Source: Flavobacteriales bacterium (GTDB lineage Bacteria; Bacteroidota; Bacteroidia; Flavobacteriales_F; PHOS-HE28). Taken from it: 40,041 bases of DNA. Each line of letters begins with the position of its first letter. Position 1 is the first letter of the stretch. Of this stretch, positions 24,702-33,346 are shown piece by piece. The notes under the pieces were generated by a model. That model saw only the letters and a program-made list of their open reading frames with translations. It made no database searches and had not been told where the DNA came from. The translations under genes were made by a program, and so were the position numbers. Where the stretch lies: positions 1-40,041 of the forward strand of contig JADJDP010000047.1 in the NCBI GenBank assembly GCA_016702645.1, written 5' to 3'.

Positions 24702-25407
24702 GCTCGTTCCAATCAATACGGCGGGCGCGGCGGCGGGCGGCCTAACCGGAGCAGGGACCCACAAGGATTGATTGAGGAAAAGCAAAGCATGAACAGGCTC
24801 TTCGGCTAGCCAGAGCAGGCGGGGTCAGCTTACTGAGCAAGATTATGCAACGTTGGTGCTGCCCAAAAGCCTTTGTCACTGAGAGGCAAAGCTCTAAGAA
24901 CTGGAGTTTCAATATTGGGCACGCACCAAAAGGATCATGAGGCGTTCATCATTGGAGAGCGGTTTAGCAACCCACAAGACGAAGACGCGGGTATTGAAGA
25001 GGCCGGAGATATTGGTGATGTACATTTGCAAACAAGAGAAATACCCGCGCTGAAGAAGAAACATGAAGCTTGATGCCCGCATGAACACGCCCCAAAACAT
25101 CGGATAACACCCAGCAACAAGAAACCCTTCATGCATATCTGCTTGTTACGTCGAGCCTGTGCCTACTATGAGAGTTGCGTCGAAAACCGAGGATCAGGTG
25201 ATAGTCGATTTCACGACCGCCTTGGAGGGCGTTTACAACACAAGGACTTAAAGTCCCTCCAAGTCTGACCGAGTTGAAGTCCGCCACTTTAGGCAGCAGC
25301 ACACGCAGTACGAAGTCAAAGGCTCGACAAGGCTTATGAAAGACTTGACGAAGAACTAGAGACACGAATCAAGTTCTACGAAAGCAAGCTATAGCTCAAG
25401 GGACTGC
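24702..25407. other. gene-free, lower-GC intergenic stretch, possibly decayed sequence
   Basis: About 700 bases without a gene I can support. GC is near 50% in the lines counted, against about 60% in flanking genes; 24720-24750 is an exception with GGCGGGCGCGGCGG-type sequence. Short frames of 60-80 codons exist on both strands but none has a family signature, and adjacent frames look equally plausible. One protein-like end, RLDKAYERLDEELETRIK (25320-25373), continues to a stop at 25392-25394 but has no start: an in-frame stop lies at 25290. No tRNA T-loop, IS end or long repeat was seen. It could be a remnant of a transferred gene. Confidence 0.5.
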
Positions 25408-27057
25408 TCACCTACCTCCCGGCACTCCCCCACCCCTAGGCTTTTGCCCCGGCGGCGGAGGCGCCTTCTTTAGCTGACCCCCTTCGTACTCCATCGTCTT
25501 CTGCACACTTCCATCGCTGTTATAGAAGGTCATGGTACCGTGCAACTGGCCTTCCTTGTAGTTCATGCGCTGGATCACGCGGCCACGCTGATCGTACACA
25601 ACGCAAGGTCCATCGGGGTCCCCGTTCGAAAAGCTTTGCTCGCGCATCTTCACTCCTGCGTCATCATAGTAGGTCCATTGTCCCGTGGGTGTACCGTTCG
25701 CGTAGAGCCCTTCGCTGATCGGTAGTCCGCTCACGCTGTAGGCCACCCATCGTCCGCTCTTCCTCCCTTCGGCGTAGCTGCCTTCCTCCTTTACGCGTCC
25801 GCCGACCTGCTTGCCGGGAACTTGCTCGAAGTAGAGTTTCCAAGCGCCGTTCTTCAGGTCGTTGGCGTACCAGCCTTCGTAGTCGGGCTGACCATCGGGG
25901 AAGAAGCCGCGCCATAGACCGTCCATCTTCCCTTGCTTGAAGCTGCCTTCGCCTTTCAACTGGCCGCTTTCGAACCAGCTCTCCCACTTGCCATCTTCCT
26001 CGCCGCTCACGTACGGACCTTCCTGCAATTTCTGTCCGCTCTCGTACCAGGTGGTCCACACACCGGTCTTCACACCTGCGGTGAAACTGCCTTTCTTCCA
26101 GAAGTGTCCCTTCTCATAGAAGTACACCCACTCGCCCTGCTCTTTGTCCGAGGCGAAGGCGCCGGTGCTGCTGAGTTGGCCCGTGGGATACCAGAACTTC
26201 CACACGCCTTCGCGCAGGTCCTTATTGAACGGGCCTGTCATGTCCGGCTTGCCGTTCGTGCCGATCCATGTCCAAAGGCTGTCCTTCAGATCGTCGGCAT
26301 AGAAGCCAGTGACATCGGCGCTGCCATCAACGCGGAAGACGGAGTATGCGCCGTGCAATTTGCCCGCGTGGTAGGTCGCGATCTTTTCCGGTTTGCCGTT
26401 GCTGCCGAACCATTTCCAAACACCGTGGCGGACACCGCCGCTGCTCATGCCTTGCACCTTCACATTGCCTGCAGGCCAGTACTCCGTTTGCTCACCATCA
26501 CGCACGCCCATCTTGTAGTTGCCCACTTCGCTCACCGCGCCACTTGGATAGTATGTGCGCAGGAAGCCGGTTCCGTTCAACAACGTGTGCGTGCTGTCGC
26601 GGTCCCACGCTTCAAGGCTTAGTGCGATGCCCTTGTCCCAGGTCTCCTTCAGCATCGGGCGGCCGTCGGAGTAGAAGTAGTTCCACGCACCTTCCTTCAC
26701 GCCCTTCTTGTAGGCACCCTGCTCCATCACCTTTCCGTTCGGATAGTAGCTGGTGATCACGCTGTCCTGCACGCCACGCTTCATCCAGCCATCGTGCTGT
26801 AGCTGCGCATTGTCATAATAGATGCGCACATGGCCATCGCGCTCGCCGCTCTTGAAGTCGGCCTGCTCCTGGAGGTGGCCTTGCGGATCATAGAACTTCC
26901 ATTCCCCCCATTCGCGGCCATTCACCAGAAGGCCTTCGCTCTTCTTGATGGTCTTCTTCGCGTCCCAATGGTCCACGTACGCTTCGGCGCCTTGCGCGAA
27001 CGAGACGTGGGAAAGAAGAAGGGCGAACGCGAGGAGCGGGATGCGGGTGCTGGACAT
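25408..27057 (-). CDS. secreted MORN-repeat (YwqK-like) protein
   Basis: Exported protein built almost wholly of MORN/YwqK-like repeats. The N-terminus MSSTRIPLLAFALLLSHVSFAQ is a signal peptide. From about residue 25 to 530 there are some 20 repeats of roughly 23 residues with the pattern G.W..Y...G.L...G.Y..G...G.W, for example GAWNYFYSDGRPMLKETW, GVWKFWYPTGQLSSTGAF, GEWVYFYEKGHFWKKGSF and GKWESWFESGQLKGEGSF. The last 20 residues are Pro/Gly/Lys-rich (APPPPGQKPRGGG). Such proteins are abundant in Bacteroidota; function is unknown, with surface or envelope scaffolding or cargo roles proposed. A TACTTTTG promoter element lies 5 nt before the ATG. No T9SS sorting domain is seen. Confidence 0.88.
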   Translation of the reverse strand: MSSTRIPLLAFALLLSHVSFAQGAEAYVDHWDAKKTIKKSEGLLVNGREWGEWKFYDPQGHLQEQADFKSGERDGHVRIYYDNAQLQHDGWMKRGVQDSVITSYYPNGKVMEQGAYKKGVKEGAWNYFYSDGRPMLKETWDKGIALSLEAWDRDSTHTLLNGTGFLRTYYPSGAVSEVGNYKMGVRDGEQTEYWPAGNVKVQGMSSGGVRHGVWKWFGSNGKPEKIATYHAGKLHGAYSVFRVDGSADVTGFYADDLKDSLWTWIGTNGKPDMTGPFNKDLREGVWKFWYPTGQLSSTGAFASDKEQGEWVYFYEKGHFWKKGSFTAGVKTGVWTTWYESGQKLQEGPYVSGEEDGKWESWFESGQLKGEGSFKQGKMDGLWRGFFPDGQPDYEGWYANDLKNGAWKLYFEQVPGKQVGGRVKEEGSYAEGRKSGRWVAYSVSGLPISEGLYANGTPTGQWTYYDDAGVKMREQSFSNGDPDGPCVVYDQRGRVIQRMNYKEGQLHGTMTFYNSDGSVQKTMEYEGGQLKKAPPPPGQKPRGGGVPGGR

Positions 27058-27062
27058 CGATC

Positions 27063-27070
27063 CAAAAGTA
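27063..27070 (-). promoter_or_regulatory. -7 promoter element of the MORN gene
   Basis: TACTTTTG on the minus strand, exact TAnnTTTG match, only 5 nt before the ATG at 27057. With the usual distance from -7 element to transcription start, the mRNA would begin at or very near the start codon. Confidence 0.5.
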
Positions 27071-27132
27071 GGCGCGAGGCAAAGCGCCGTTGGAGCAAGA
27101 ACGCCGGACGATCAACGATGGTGCGCTGAGAA

Positions 27133-27150
27133 CTACGGGGATCCCCGTAG
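27133..27150. promoter_or_regulatory. 18-bp perfect palindrome in a divergent promoter region
   Basis: CTACGGGGA-TCCCCGTAG is perfectly self-complementary. It lies between the divergent MORN gene (start 27057) and the plus-strand secreted protein (start 27253), about 65 nt upstream of the MORN -7 element. No T-tract follows. This shape fits the binding site of a dimeric LuxR/NarL-type regulator (inference). Confidence 0.45.
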
Positions 27151-27252
27151 ATCATTGCGGAGCTCACCTGATGTTCGTCATGGTTTGGTCGGGCGACGTT
27201 TGCCATGTTCATTCTCACAACCGTGAACGTGTCCGTAAGCAAACGATCGTGG

Positions 27253-28422
27253 ATGACCCTGGAGCGCGCCCTCCTACTGGCGGTGACGTGCCTGCTGGCG
27301 CTTCTTGGTCTGGCCCAGGAGCACACGCAGGTCGACCAGGACGAGGCCGAGCGGATCGAGATCACCGGCAACCAAGCCATTACAAGCTGTTTGGAACTGA
27401 TGCCCGATGGGCACACGCTCCTTATCGGCACCACGCAGGACCACCCCATACACGTGATGGACACACGCAACTGGCAGGTGCTGCGCACGATCGATGTGGA
27501 CGGCTACTACGCCGGACCCGAAGTGAAGGCCAGTCCCGGTGGCACCTACCTGATGCTGCGGCAGCGGTTCTACATCGATTGGAAGGTGAACAAGGATCGC
27601 CTGGTGAAGCACGAAGTGATCGACTTCGCCAGTGGGAAGACCATGCTCACCATTCCCGAAGCGCACGACGCGGCCATCGCTCCGGATGACAAGCACATCT
27701 ATTCCCTCGAAGGCGAGCATGTGACTATTCGATCCCTTCCCGGAGGGGAGGAGACGGGCCGCATCCCTGTACCGCTCGCGCGCGCAGCATTGGCCGTGAG
27801 CCCGGATGGCGGATCGATCGCCGTGAGCCACCGCCCCACGCAACCGCAGTTGGAAACCGTGCCGAGCATCCGCAACGACAAGCGCGGGTTGAAGCCGGCA
27901 CTGAAGTACCGCGAGATGGTGAGCATATACAGCACCATCACCGGCAAGTTGATCGGCACCATTCCCGAGGTGTACGACGTGATCTACGACATGACGTTCA
28001 CGGCAGCGGGCGAGCGCCTGCTCATCTACGCGATCCCACACCTGAAACTGAACCCTGGTGTCAATGGCCAGATGGTGGGCGCGGTGCGGCAAGGCATCGT
28101 GAACATGGTGGAGATGCCAGCCATGACCCCGATGCGCACGGGCTTCCTCAGTCTGATGAACGAGCCGCAGGTGGAACCGAACCTGCAAGGAGATCGCATT
28201 GCCCTGGCCAGCGTTGACGGCACGATCAACGGCCGCAAGGTGTACGTGTACGACATGGCCACCGGCGAATTCACACTGGACTTGGACATGAACACGCGCT
28301 GGCGCACGGACATCAGGGAGAAGGAGTACCACGACGGCGGAGTGCCCTACCACTTCCTCGCCGACGGACGCACGCTCGTGGTGGGTTCCGGCACCTGGCT
28401 GCGAAAGATCATCACACCCTGA
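27253..28422 (+). CDS. secreted beta-propeller-like (WD40/YVTN-like) protein
   Basis: Unknown function. The ATG at 27253 gives MTLERALLLAVTCLLALLGLAQ as signal peptide; an in-frame ATG at 27205 would add 16 residues in front of it. About 365 mature residues show repeated beta strands of the propeller type: CLELMPDGHTLLIGTTQDHPIHVMD, AIAPDDKHIYSLEGEHVTIRSLPGG, LAVSPDGGSIAVSHR, MTFTAAGERLLIYAI and FLADGRTLVVGSGTWL. The SPDG/APDD/MPDG turns are typical of WD40- or YVTN-like repeats. It begins a co-directional trio of secreted proteins (27253-30475) with gaps of 3 and 19 nt, so they are probably one operon. No T9SS domain is visible. Confidence 0.72.
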   Translation: MTLERALLLAVTCLLALLGLAQEHTQVDQDEAERIEITGNQAITSCLELMPDGHTLLIGTTQDHPIHVMDTRNWQVLRTIDVDGYYAGPEVKASPGGTYLMLRQRFYIDWKVNKDRLVKHEVIDFASGKTMLTIPEAHDAAIAPDDKHIYSLEGEHVTIRSLPGGEETGRIPVPLARAALAVSPDGGSIAVSHRPTQPQLETVPSIRNDKRGLKPALKYREMVSIYSTITGKLIGTIPEVYDVIYDMTFTAAGERLLIYAIPHLKLNPGVNGQMVGAVRQGIVNMVEMPAMTPMRTGFLSLMNEPQVEPNLQGDRIALASVDGTINGRKVYVYDMATGEFTLDLDMNTRWRTDIREKEYHDGGVPYHFLADGRTLVVGSGTWLRKIITP

Positions 28423-28425
28423 ACC

Positions 28426-28800
28426 ATGCGCGCGCTCATCACCCTATCGATCGCCTTGAGCACCGCATCCGCGCTCGCACAGCGCCCGTTGTTGGCGGGC
28501 GAGCAAGTGGTCCGTGACAGCGTGATGGCCGCGATCACGCGGGATTTCGCCGAAGGGCTTTGGGCCGAAGAGATGGCCACTGGAGCCCTCAAAGGCTCCG
28601 CGATGTTGGAGATGGTGATCGACGAGAAGGGCCGCTGCGAAAGCGTGCGCATGGTCGAAAGCGATCTGTCCATCGCGTGGAAGAACGTGGTGAAGGACCA
28701 GTGGTTCGATCGACGCTTCGAGTTCAAGCTCGCCAAGTACCACAAAGAGAAGATCACCATCGAATTGCGGTTCCCGCCATCGGGGGCCGGATCGCAGTAG
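28426..28800 (+). CDS. small secreted protein, TonB C-terminal-like fold possible
   Basis: 124 residues with the signal peptide MRALITLSIALSTASALAQ. The mature part contains LKGSAMLEMVIDEKGRCESVRMVESDLSIAWKN...ITIELRF. This 'V-I-D-E-K-G' strand, followed by a helix and a final beta strand, resembles the energy-transducing TonB C-terminal fold found in many small Bacteroidota proteins; the match is by eye only. It begins 3 nt after the propeller-like protein's stop and ends 19 nt before the next gene, so it belongs to the same operon. No membrane anchor beyond the signal peptide is seen. Confidence 0.7.
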   Translation: MRALITLSIALSTASALAQRPLLAGEQVVRDSVMAAITRDFAEGLWAEEMATGALKGSAMLEMVIDEKGRCESVRMVESDLSIAWKNVVKDQWFDRRFEFKLAKYHKEKITIELRFPPSGAGSQ

Positions 28801-28819
28801 TCAATCAAACCTCACAACC

Positions 28820-30475
28820 ATGAAGCATGCACTAGTTCTTTCAGCAACGATCCTCGGGCTCGGCTTGCAGCTGAGCGCGCAGGAGGAAATGAGCGCGGTG
28901 TGGACCACCAAGCTCGAGCACAAGTTCGAATGGGTGGGCACCGACCCCAACGCCGGTGACGACAACATGGGCTATGCCGCCAGCGATAAGGAGATGACGG
29001 TGTACCGCAACAAGGACGGCAGTACCGTGTGGACCAAGGCCTTCAAGGACATGGCCCCGCGTCTGCGGAAGATCGATGAGCTCATCCCCTTCTGGGAGAG
29101 CAACACCGTCTTCCTCTTCGAGCGCAAGGGCGGCGCCGATGTGGTGGCCTGCATCGACATGGCCACCGGCAATGCGCTCTGGACCACGGAGAAGTACAGC
29201 AAGCTCGAGGAGGACAACGTGATCTACATCAAGGAGAAGGACGCGTTCTGCGTGAGCACCAAGGACGGCCTCTTCTACATCATGGCGCGCACCGGCGAAG
29301 AGAAGTGGGCGAGCAAGGTCTTCACCGGCTCGGTGGGCAAGTACATCATCGATGGCGATGACATGGTGGCGGTGAACTTCGTTGGTCCCGGACTGGCGGC
29401 GCTCTTCAGCGGGTTCAAGAACCAGATCGCACGCATCAACCTGGGCACAGGCACGATCAAGTGGGAAAGCTCGTACATCGGCCGCGCCGAACGCAAGGTC
29501 ATTACACGCGACTTCGTGTACGACCTGAAACTGGAGGAAGGAAAGATCTTCCTCATGCTCAACGGCATCCAAGTGTACGACTACAAGACCGGTGCGGTGC
29601 AATGGAGCGCGGCCTTCGATTACACCCCGGAGGGCGTGGCGAAACCGCCCGCGCATGCCATGAAGTTCGGTGTGTACGGGGCAGTGGCCGATCCCGTGGT
29701 GGTGGGCAACGACCTCTACGTGCTGGACATGGTGAACCGCAAGAGCCAATTCGTGAAGAAGTACGACCGCCTCACCGGCAAGCTCATTTGGACCAGCCCC
29801 GAGATCAAGGAGGCGCGGGCCATCCCCGGCATGTGGGTGGCCGACGGGAAGGTGGTGCTGCAGATCGGCGGCATGGTGGAAACGCAATCGTACATCTACT
29901 GGCGTGAGACGCAGGGCGATGGAAGTGTGATCATCCACAAGGAGTGGCGCGTCGATTTCCAGAACGTGAAGCCGGTGGGCGTGCAGGCCTTCAATGTGGA
30001 GGACGGCGGTTTCGCGTGGGACAGTGAGCGCTTCCGCAAGGGCATCACCAATTGCATGCTCGAGGACGGACGCCTCTACGTCTGCAGCGGCAAGGCGCTC
30101 TATTGCATCGATCACAAGACCGGCGCTGACATCTATGAGATCCCCCTCGGCGACGATGGCGTGGGCCTGGCCAACCGCATCCTTCCCTACAAGGACATGG
30201 TGGCCATCATCGGTGAGAAAGGCGTGGCCACGCACACACGCAGCAACGGTGCGCTGGTGAAGAGCAACAAGTACAAGGCCAGCGGAATGGAAGCCCAGCA
30301 CGAGGATATGGTGCTGATGAAATCAGCGAACAGCGACCTCGCCTCCTTCGATCTGGACGACTGTTCCTTCAAGGAGTACAACGCGCGCAAAGGCGCCATC
30401 AGCGAGCTCAGCTACGACGGACATTACGTCTATGTCTACGAGAAGAAGGAAGTGACGAAGCTGCGGACGCTCTAG
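28820..30475 (+). CDS. secreted PQQ-like beta-propeller repeat protein
   Basis: 551 residues with signal peptide MKHALVLSATILGLGLQLSAQ. Repeats of the PQQ-binding-like/BamB-like propeller type run through the protein: KDGSTVWTKAF, ATGNALWTTEKY, RTGEEKWASKVF, GTGTIKWESSY, KTGAVQWSAAF, LTGKLIWTSPE and KTGADIYEIPL, each followed by a 'Vxxxx' strand. Pattern xxGxxxWxxxx occurs at least six times, so a seven- or eight-bladed propeller is likely. Catalytic residues of quinoprotein dehydrogenases are not recognisable, so it is probably structural or binding. Third gene of the secreted trio, 19 nt after the small protein. No T9SS sorting domain; periplasmic or outer-membrane-associated location is inferred. 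Confidence 0.82.
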   Translation: MKHALVLSATILGLGLQLSAQEEMSAVWTTKLEHKFEWVGTDPNAGDDNMGYAASDKEMTVYRNKDGSTVWTKAFKDMAPRLRKIDELIPFWESNTVFLFERKGGADVVACIDMATGNALWTTEKYSKLEEDNVIYIKEKDAFCVSTKDGLFYIMARTGEEKWASKVFTGSVGKYIIDGDDMVAVNFVGPGLAALFSGFKNQIARINLGTGTIKWESSYIGRAERKVITRDFVYDLKLEEGKIFLMLNGIQVYDYKTGAVQWSAAFDYTPEGVAKPPAHAMKFGVYGAVADPVVVGNDLYVLDMVNRKSQFVKKYDRLTGKLIWTSPEIKEARAIPGMWVADGKVVLQIGGMVETQSYIYWRETQGDGSVIIHKEWRVDFQNVKPVGVQAFNVEDGGFAWDSERFRKGITNCMLEDGRLYVCSGKALYCIDHKTGADIYEIPLGDDGVGLANRILPYKDMVAIIGEKGVATHTRSNGALVKSNKYKASGMEAQHEDMVLMKSANSDLASFDLDDCSFKEYNARKGAISELSYDGHYVYVYEKKEVTKLRTL

Positions 30476-30539
30476 CGGACGCGGTTGTGAGACGCGGGGC
30501 CTCCTGAGCGATCGGGGGGCCTCGTGGTTCCCACCCCTC

Positions 30540-30547
30540 TAACTTCG
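30540..30547 (+). promoter_or_regulatory. -7 promoter element of the multiheme cytochrome operon
   Basis: TAACTTCG, 7 nt before the ATG at 30555, identical to the octamer before the aldehyde dehydrogenase. Upstream lies the direct repeat GGGGCCTC (about 30498 and 30516). Confidence 0.42.
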
Positions 30548-30554
30548 TGACCGC

Positions 30555-32495
30555 ATGGCATCTCGCAGGCAACGCGGTATCGTCATCGGCGCCCTTGTTG
30601 GCACCGGACTGCTCTTCATTGGCTGGGATGAAGCGATGCGACCAGTGGCGGGTCCGCATAGTGCGCTCGAATTGAAGTTGTTCCGCGCGGACGGGGAACT
30701 ACCCATTATCCAGGGCATCTACTTCTTCACCGCCGGTCGTTGCGAAGGATGCCATGGCCGTGACCCCGATGGGCTCACGAGCATCGACAGCCAAGGGCGT
30801 GATGTGAACGTGGTGAACGATTGGCGCAGCACCATGATGGGCAACAGTGCGCGTGATCCGTTCTTCCGCGCAAAGGCGGAACACGAGGTCCTGGTGAACC
30901 CGCAGCATCAAGTGGAGATCGAGAACAAGTGCCTAAGCTGCCACGCACCGCTGGGCATGCACGAGGAAGCACTGCTTGGCCACCCACCGTTCACCATGGC
31001 CATGTTGGATACAAGCCAGCTGGGGCTGGACGGGGTGAGTTGCCTCAGTTGCCACATGCAGTCCGAAACAGCGGCTGGCTCCAACTTCAGTGGTGAATTG
31101 CAGTTCGACTCCGCACGCGTGTACGGCCCTTACAGTGACGATCAGATCAACCCGGCCATCATGCAATCCTTCGTGGGGTTCACGCCGGGCTTCGGCGGCC
31201 ACATCGTGAACAGCAAGGTGTGCGCCGGCTGTCACACGCTCATCACGGAAACGCTTGACCTCGACGGCAATGCTACCGGCGACCAATTCGTGGAGCAGGC
31301 CACCTACCATGAATGGTTGAACAGTGTGTACAGTGCCACCGGTACACAGTGCAACACCTGCCACATGCCGCGGTTGAACGAGCCGATCCTGCTGGCCGCG
31401 GACTACGCCTTCCTCAACGCGCAAGAACCCTTCGGGCTCCACCACCTTGTGGGTGGGAACGTGCACATGCTGCAATTGCTGAAGGCGAACAAGGACACGC
31501 TGGACATACCCGCCACCGACGTACAGTTCGACAGCACCATCGTTCGTACACAACGATTGCTAACGGAACGCACGCTCGATGCACGGATCATGCTCGCCGA
31601 TCGAACGAGCGATACCATCTACTACGAGCTGTTGCTGGAGAACCGTGCCGGCCATCGGTTCCCCCAGCGGCTATCCATCACGCCGCGCGTTCGTTGAGTT
31701 CGTGGTACTGACCCTCGAAGGCTATACCGTGTTCAAGAGCGGCCGCGTGAACAGCGACTACGAAGTGGAAGGGCACGATGCCGGATACGAACCGCACCAT
31801 GACATGATCAACGCCCCCGACCAGGTGCAGATCTATGAGCTGGTGATGGGCGATGTGAATGGCAACGTGACCACCGTGCTGGAACGCGCCAAGGACCCGA
31901 TCAAGGACAACCGCCTCACACCGATCGGTTTCAGCACCACGCACCCGAGCTACGACACCACGCGCATTGCGGGTGTTCCAGGAACGGACACGGACTTCAA
32001 CCACAACTCCATAGGAGAAGGCAGCGGCAGCGATGTGGTCCACTACCATGTACCGGTCACATCGTTCACCGGTGACCTGCGCGCGTTCGCCCGCATCTAT
32101 TACCAACCGGTGCCACCGGGGTGGAACGCCGAGATGTTCAGCCAGAGTGGAACGCAGATCGATGCCTTCCGCGACATGCTCGAAGCGAGCGACCGAAGTC
32201 CAACGCTTGTAGCCAGCGATTCGCTCTTGGTGGGCCCCGTAGGTTTTGAGGGACACGCCCGCGGAACGCGTTCAGGTCTTCCCCGAACCCGACTACCGAC
32301 GGTTGGGTCATGGTCACGAGCGATATACCATTCAACATGATCAACGTGCATGATGCACGAGGCACGATCGTGCCGGTTACCATCGAGCGCGCAAAGAACC
32401 ACGCACGCATCCGCCTCCCCGATGTCGCCGGCCTCTATTTCGTACGTCTGCGCGTGGGTGGCATCGAGGTGTTGAAGCGCGTGGTAAGGCGATGA
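30555..32495 (+). CDS. pentaheme cytochrome c with C-terminal T9SS sorting domain (three frameshifts)
   Basis: Exported multiheme cytochrome, electron partner unknown. Residues 8-23 form a hydrophobic signal/anchor. Five CxxCH sites lie at 63 (CEGCH), 126 (CLSCH), 163 (CLSCH), 223 (CAGCH) and 266 (CNTCH), with the cytochrome c554-like context TYHEWLNSVY. The first frame ends at 31697. One extra C near 31665 must be removed (GHRFP-SGYPSRRAF) to continue to about 32240. A second shift there and an extra G at 32285 lead to VQVFPNPTTDGWV and a T9SS type A domain ending GLYFVRLRVGGIEVLKRVVRR. The repaired product has about 645 residues. Three clean indels in otherwise conserved sequence suggest errors; pseudogene is possible. 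Its stop overlaps the next gene by 4 nt (ATGA). Confidence 0.8.
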
Positions 32496-33346
32496 ACATC
32501 GTTGTCGCATCGTTGCATGTGTACCCGATCAAATCGCTGGGCGGCTTCAGTGTGAACAGCGCGCGCATCACGGATCGCGGATTCGAACACGACCGAAGAT
32601 GGATGCTGGTGGATGCGAACGGACGCTTCATTACACAGCGCGAAGTGCCGACCATGGCGTGCCTGCATTGCACACCGATCACGAACGGCCTCCGTGTTAC
32701 GGATGTTCGCGATGGCGATCATATCGACGTGCCTTTGGGGCTCCACGTTGGAGCAAGGTCGCGGGCTCGGGTTTTTGATGACGAGGTAGATGTGCAGCAT
32801 TCGCCGACCAATGTTTCAGCGTGGTTCGCAGAGAAGCTCAACGTGACCTGTTCGTTGGTCTTCATGCCTGATCGTGCGCAACGCCCGGTGGATACGCGGT
32901 ACGCAACGGGACTCACCTCGCTCAGCGATGGCTTCCCCTACGTCGTCCTCTCACAAGCATCGCTGGATGACCTGAACGCACGCGGCGTTTCATGGTCACA
33001 TACCCGCATGACCCCGGTTCGTGGACCGGGGCAGGCTTGGGCACATGTCCCAATGGACCGGTTCCGTCCCAACATCGTCATCAAGGGCGGTTCCGCCTTC
33101 CAAGAGGATGGCTGGAAGGAGATCCGCATCGGCTCGGCGCGTTTCGCTTTGGTAAAACCATGTGGACGGTGCGTGATCCCGACAACGGACCAGCTTACCG
33201 GCGAGCGCAGCAAGGAACCGACACGCACACTGGCGACCTATCGTCGACGTCCCGGAACGGAAGGAGAAGTGAAAGTGGATTTCGGCATGAACGCGATGGC
33301 GGTCAGCGGTGATGTGGTGCATGTTGGCGATCTTGTCACGGCATGA
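32492..33346 (+). CDS. MOSC domain protein (mARC-like)
   Basis: 284 residues with a MOSC N-terminal beta-barrel domain (HVYPIKSLGGFSVNSARITDRGFEHDRRWMLVD) and a MOSC domain containing MDRFRPNIVI and CGRC (Cys224, Cys227) in KPCGRCVIPTTDQ-TGE. The Cys of this motif is the molybdenum ligand in mARC-type proteins, so a Mo-cofactor reductase is likely; substrates of relatives are N-hydroxylated compounds. About 16 extra residues (about 168-185, SWSHTRMTPVRGPGQAWAH) interrupt the usual LNAR...PMDRFRPN run; the inserted DNA contains a 7-bp inverted repeat (33012-33031). The start overlaps the cytochrome stop by ATGA, and its stop overlaps the transporter start the same way. Soluble, no signal peptide. 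Confidence 0.9.
   Translation: MNIVVASLHVYPIKSLGGFSVNSARITDRGFEHDRRWMLVDANGRFITQREVPTMACLHCTPITNGLRVTDVRDGDHIDVPLGLHVGARSRARVFDDEVDVQHSPTNVSAWFAEKLNVTCSLVFMPDRAQRPVDTRYATGLTSLSDGFPYVVLSQASLDDLNARGVSWSHTRMTPVRGPGQAWAHVPMDRFRPNIVIKGGSAFQEDGWKEIRIGSARFALVKPCGRCVIPTTDQLTGERSKEPTRTLATYRRRPGTEGEVKVDFGMNAMAVSGDVVHVGDLVTA

Noticed and set aside
24873..25136. Short open frames on both strands in the lower-GC stretch, one suggesting a GIY-YIG-like endonuclease end
   Set aside because: The resemblance is limited to a few residues and catalytic GIY/YIG, Arg and Glu positions are not visible.
28841..30301. 486-codon minus-strand frame opposite the PQQ-like protein
   Set aside because: Antisense of a repeat-rich gene with a signal peptide; no recognisable motif.
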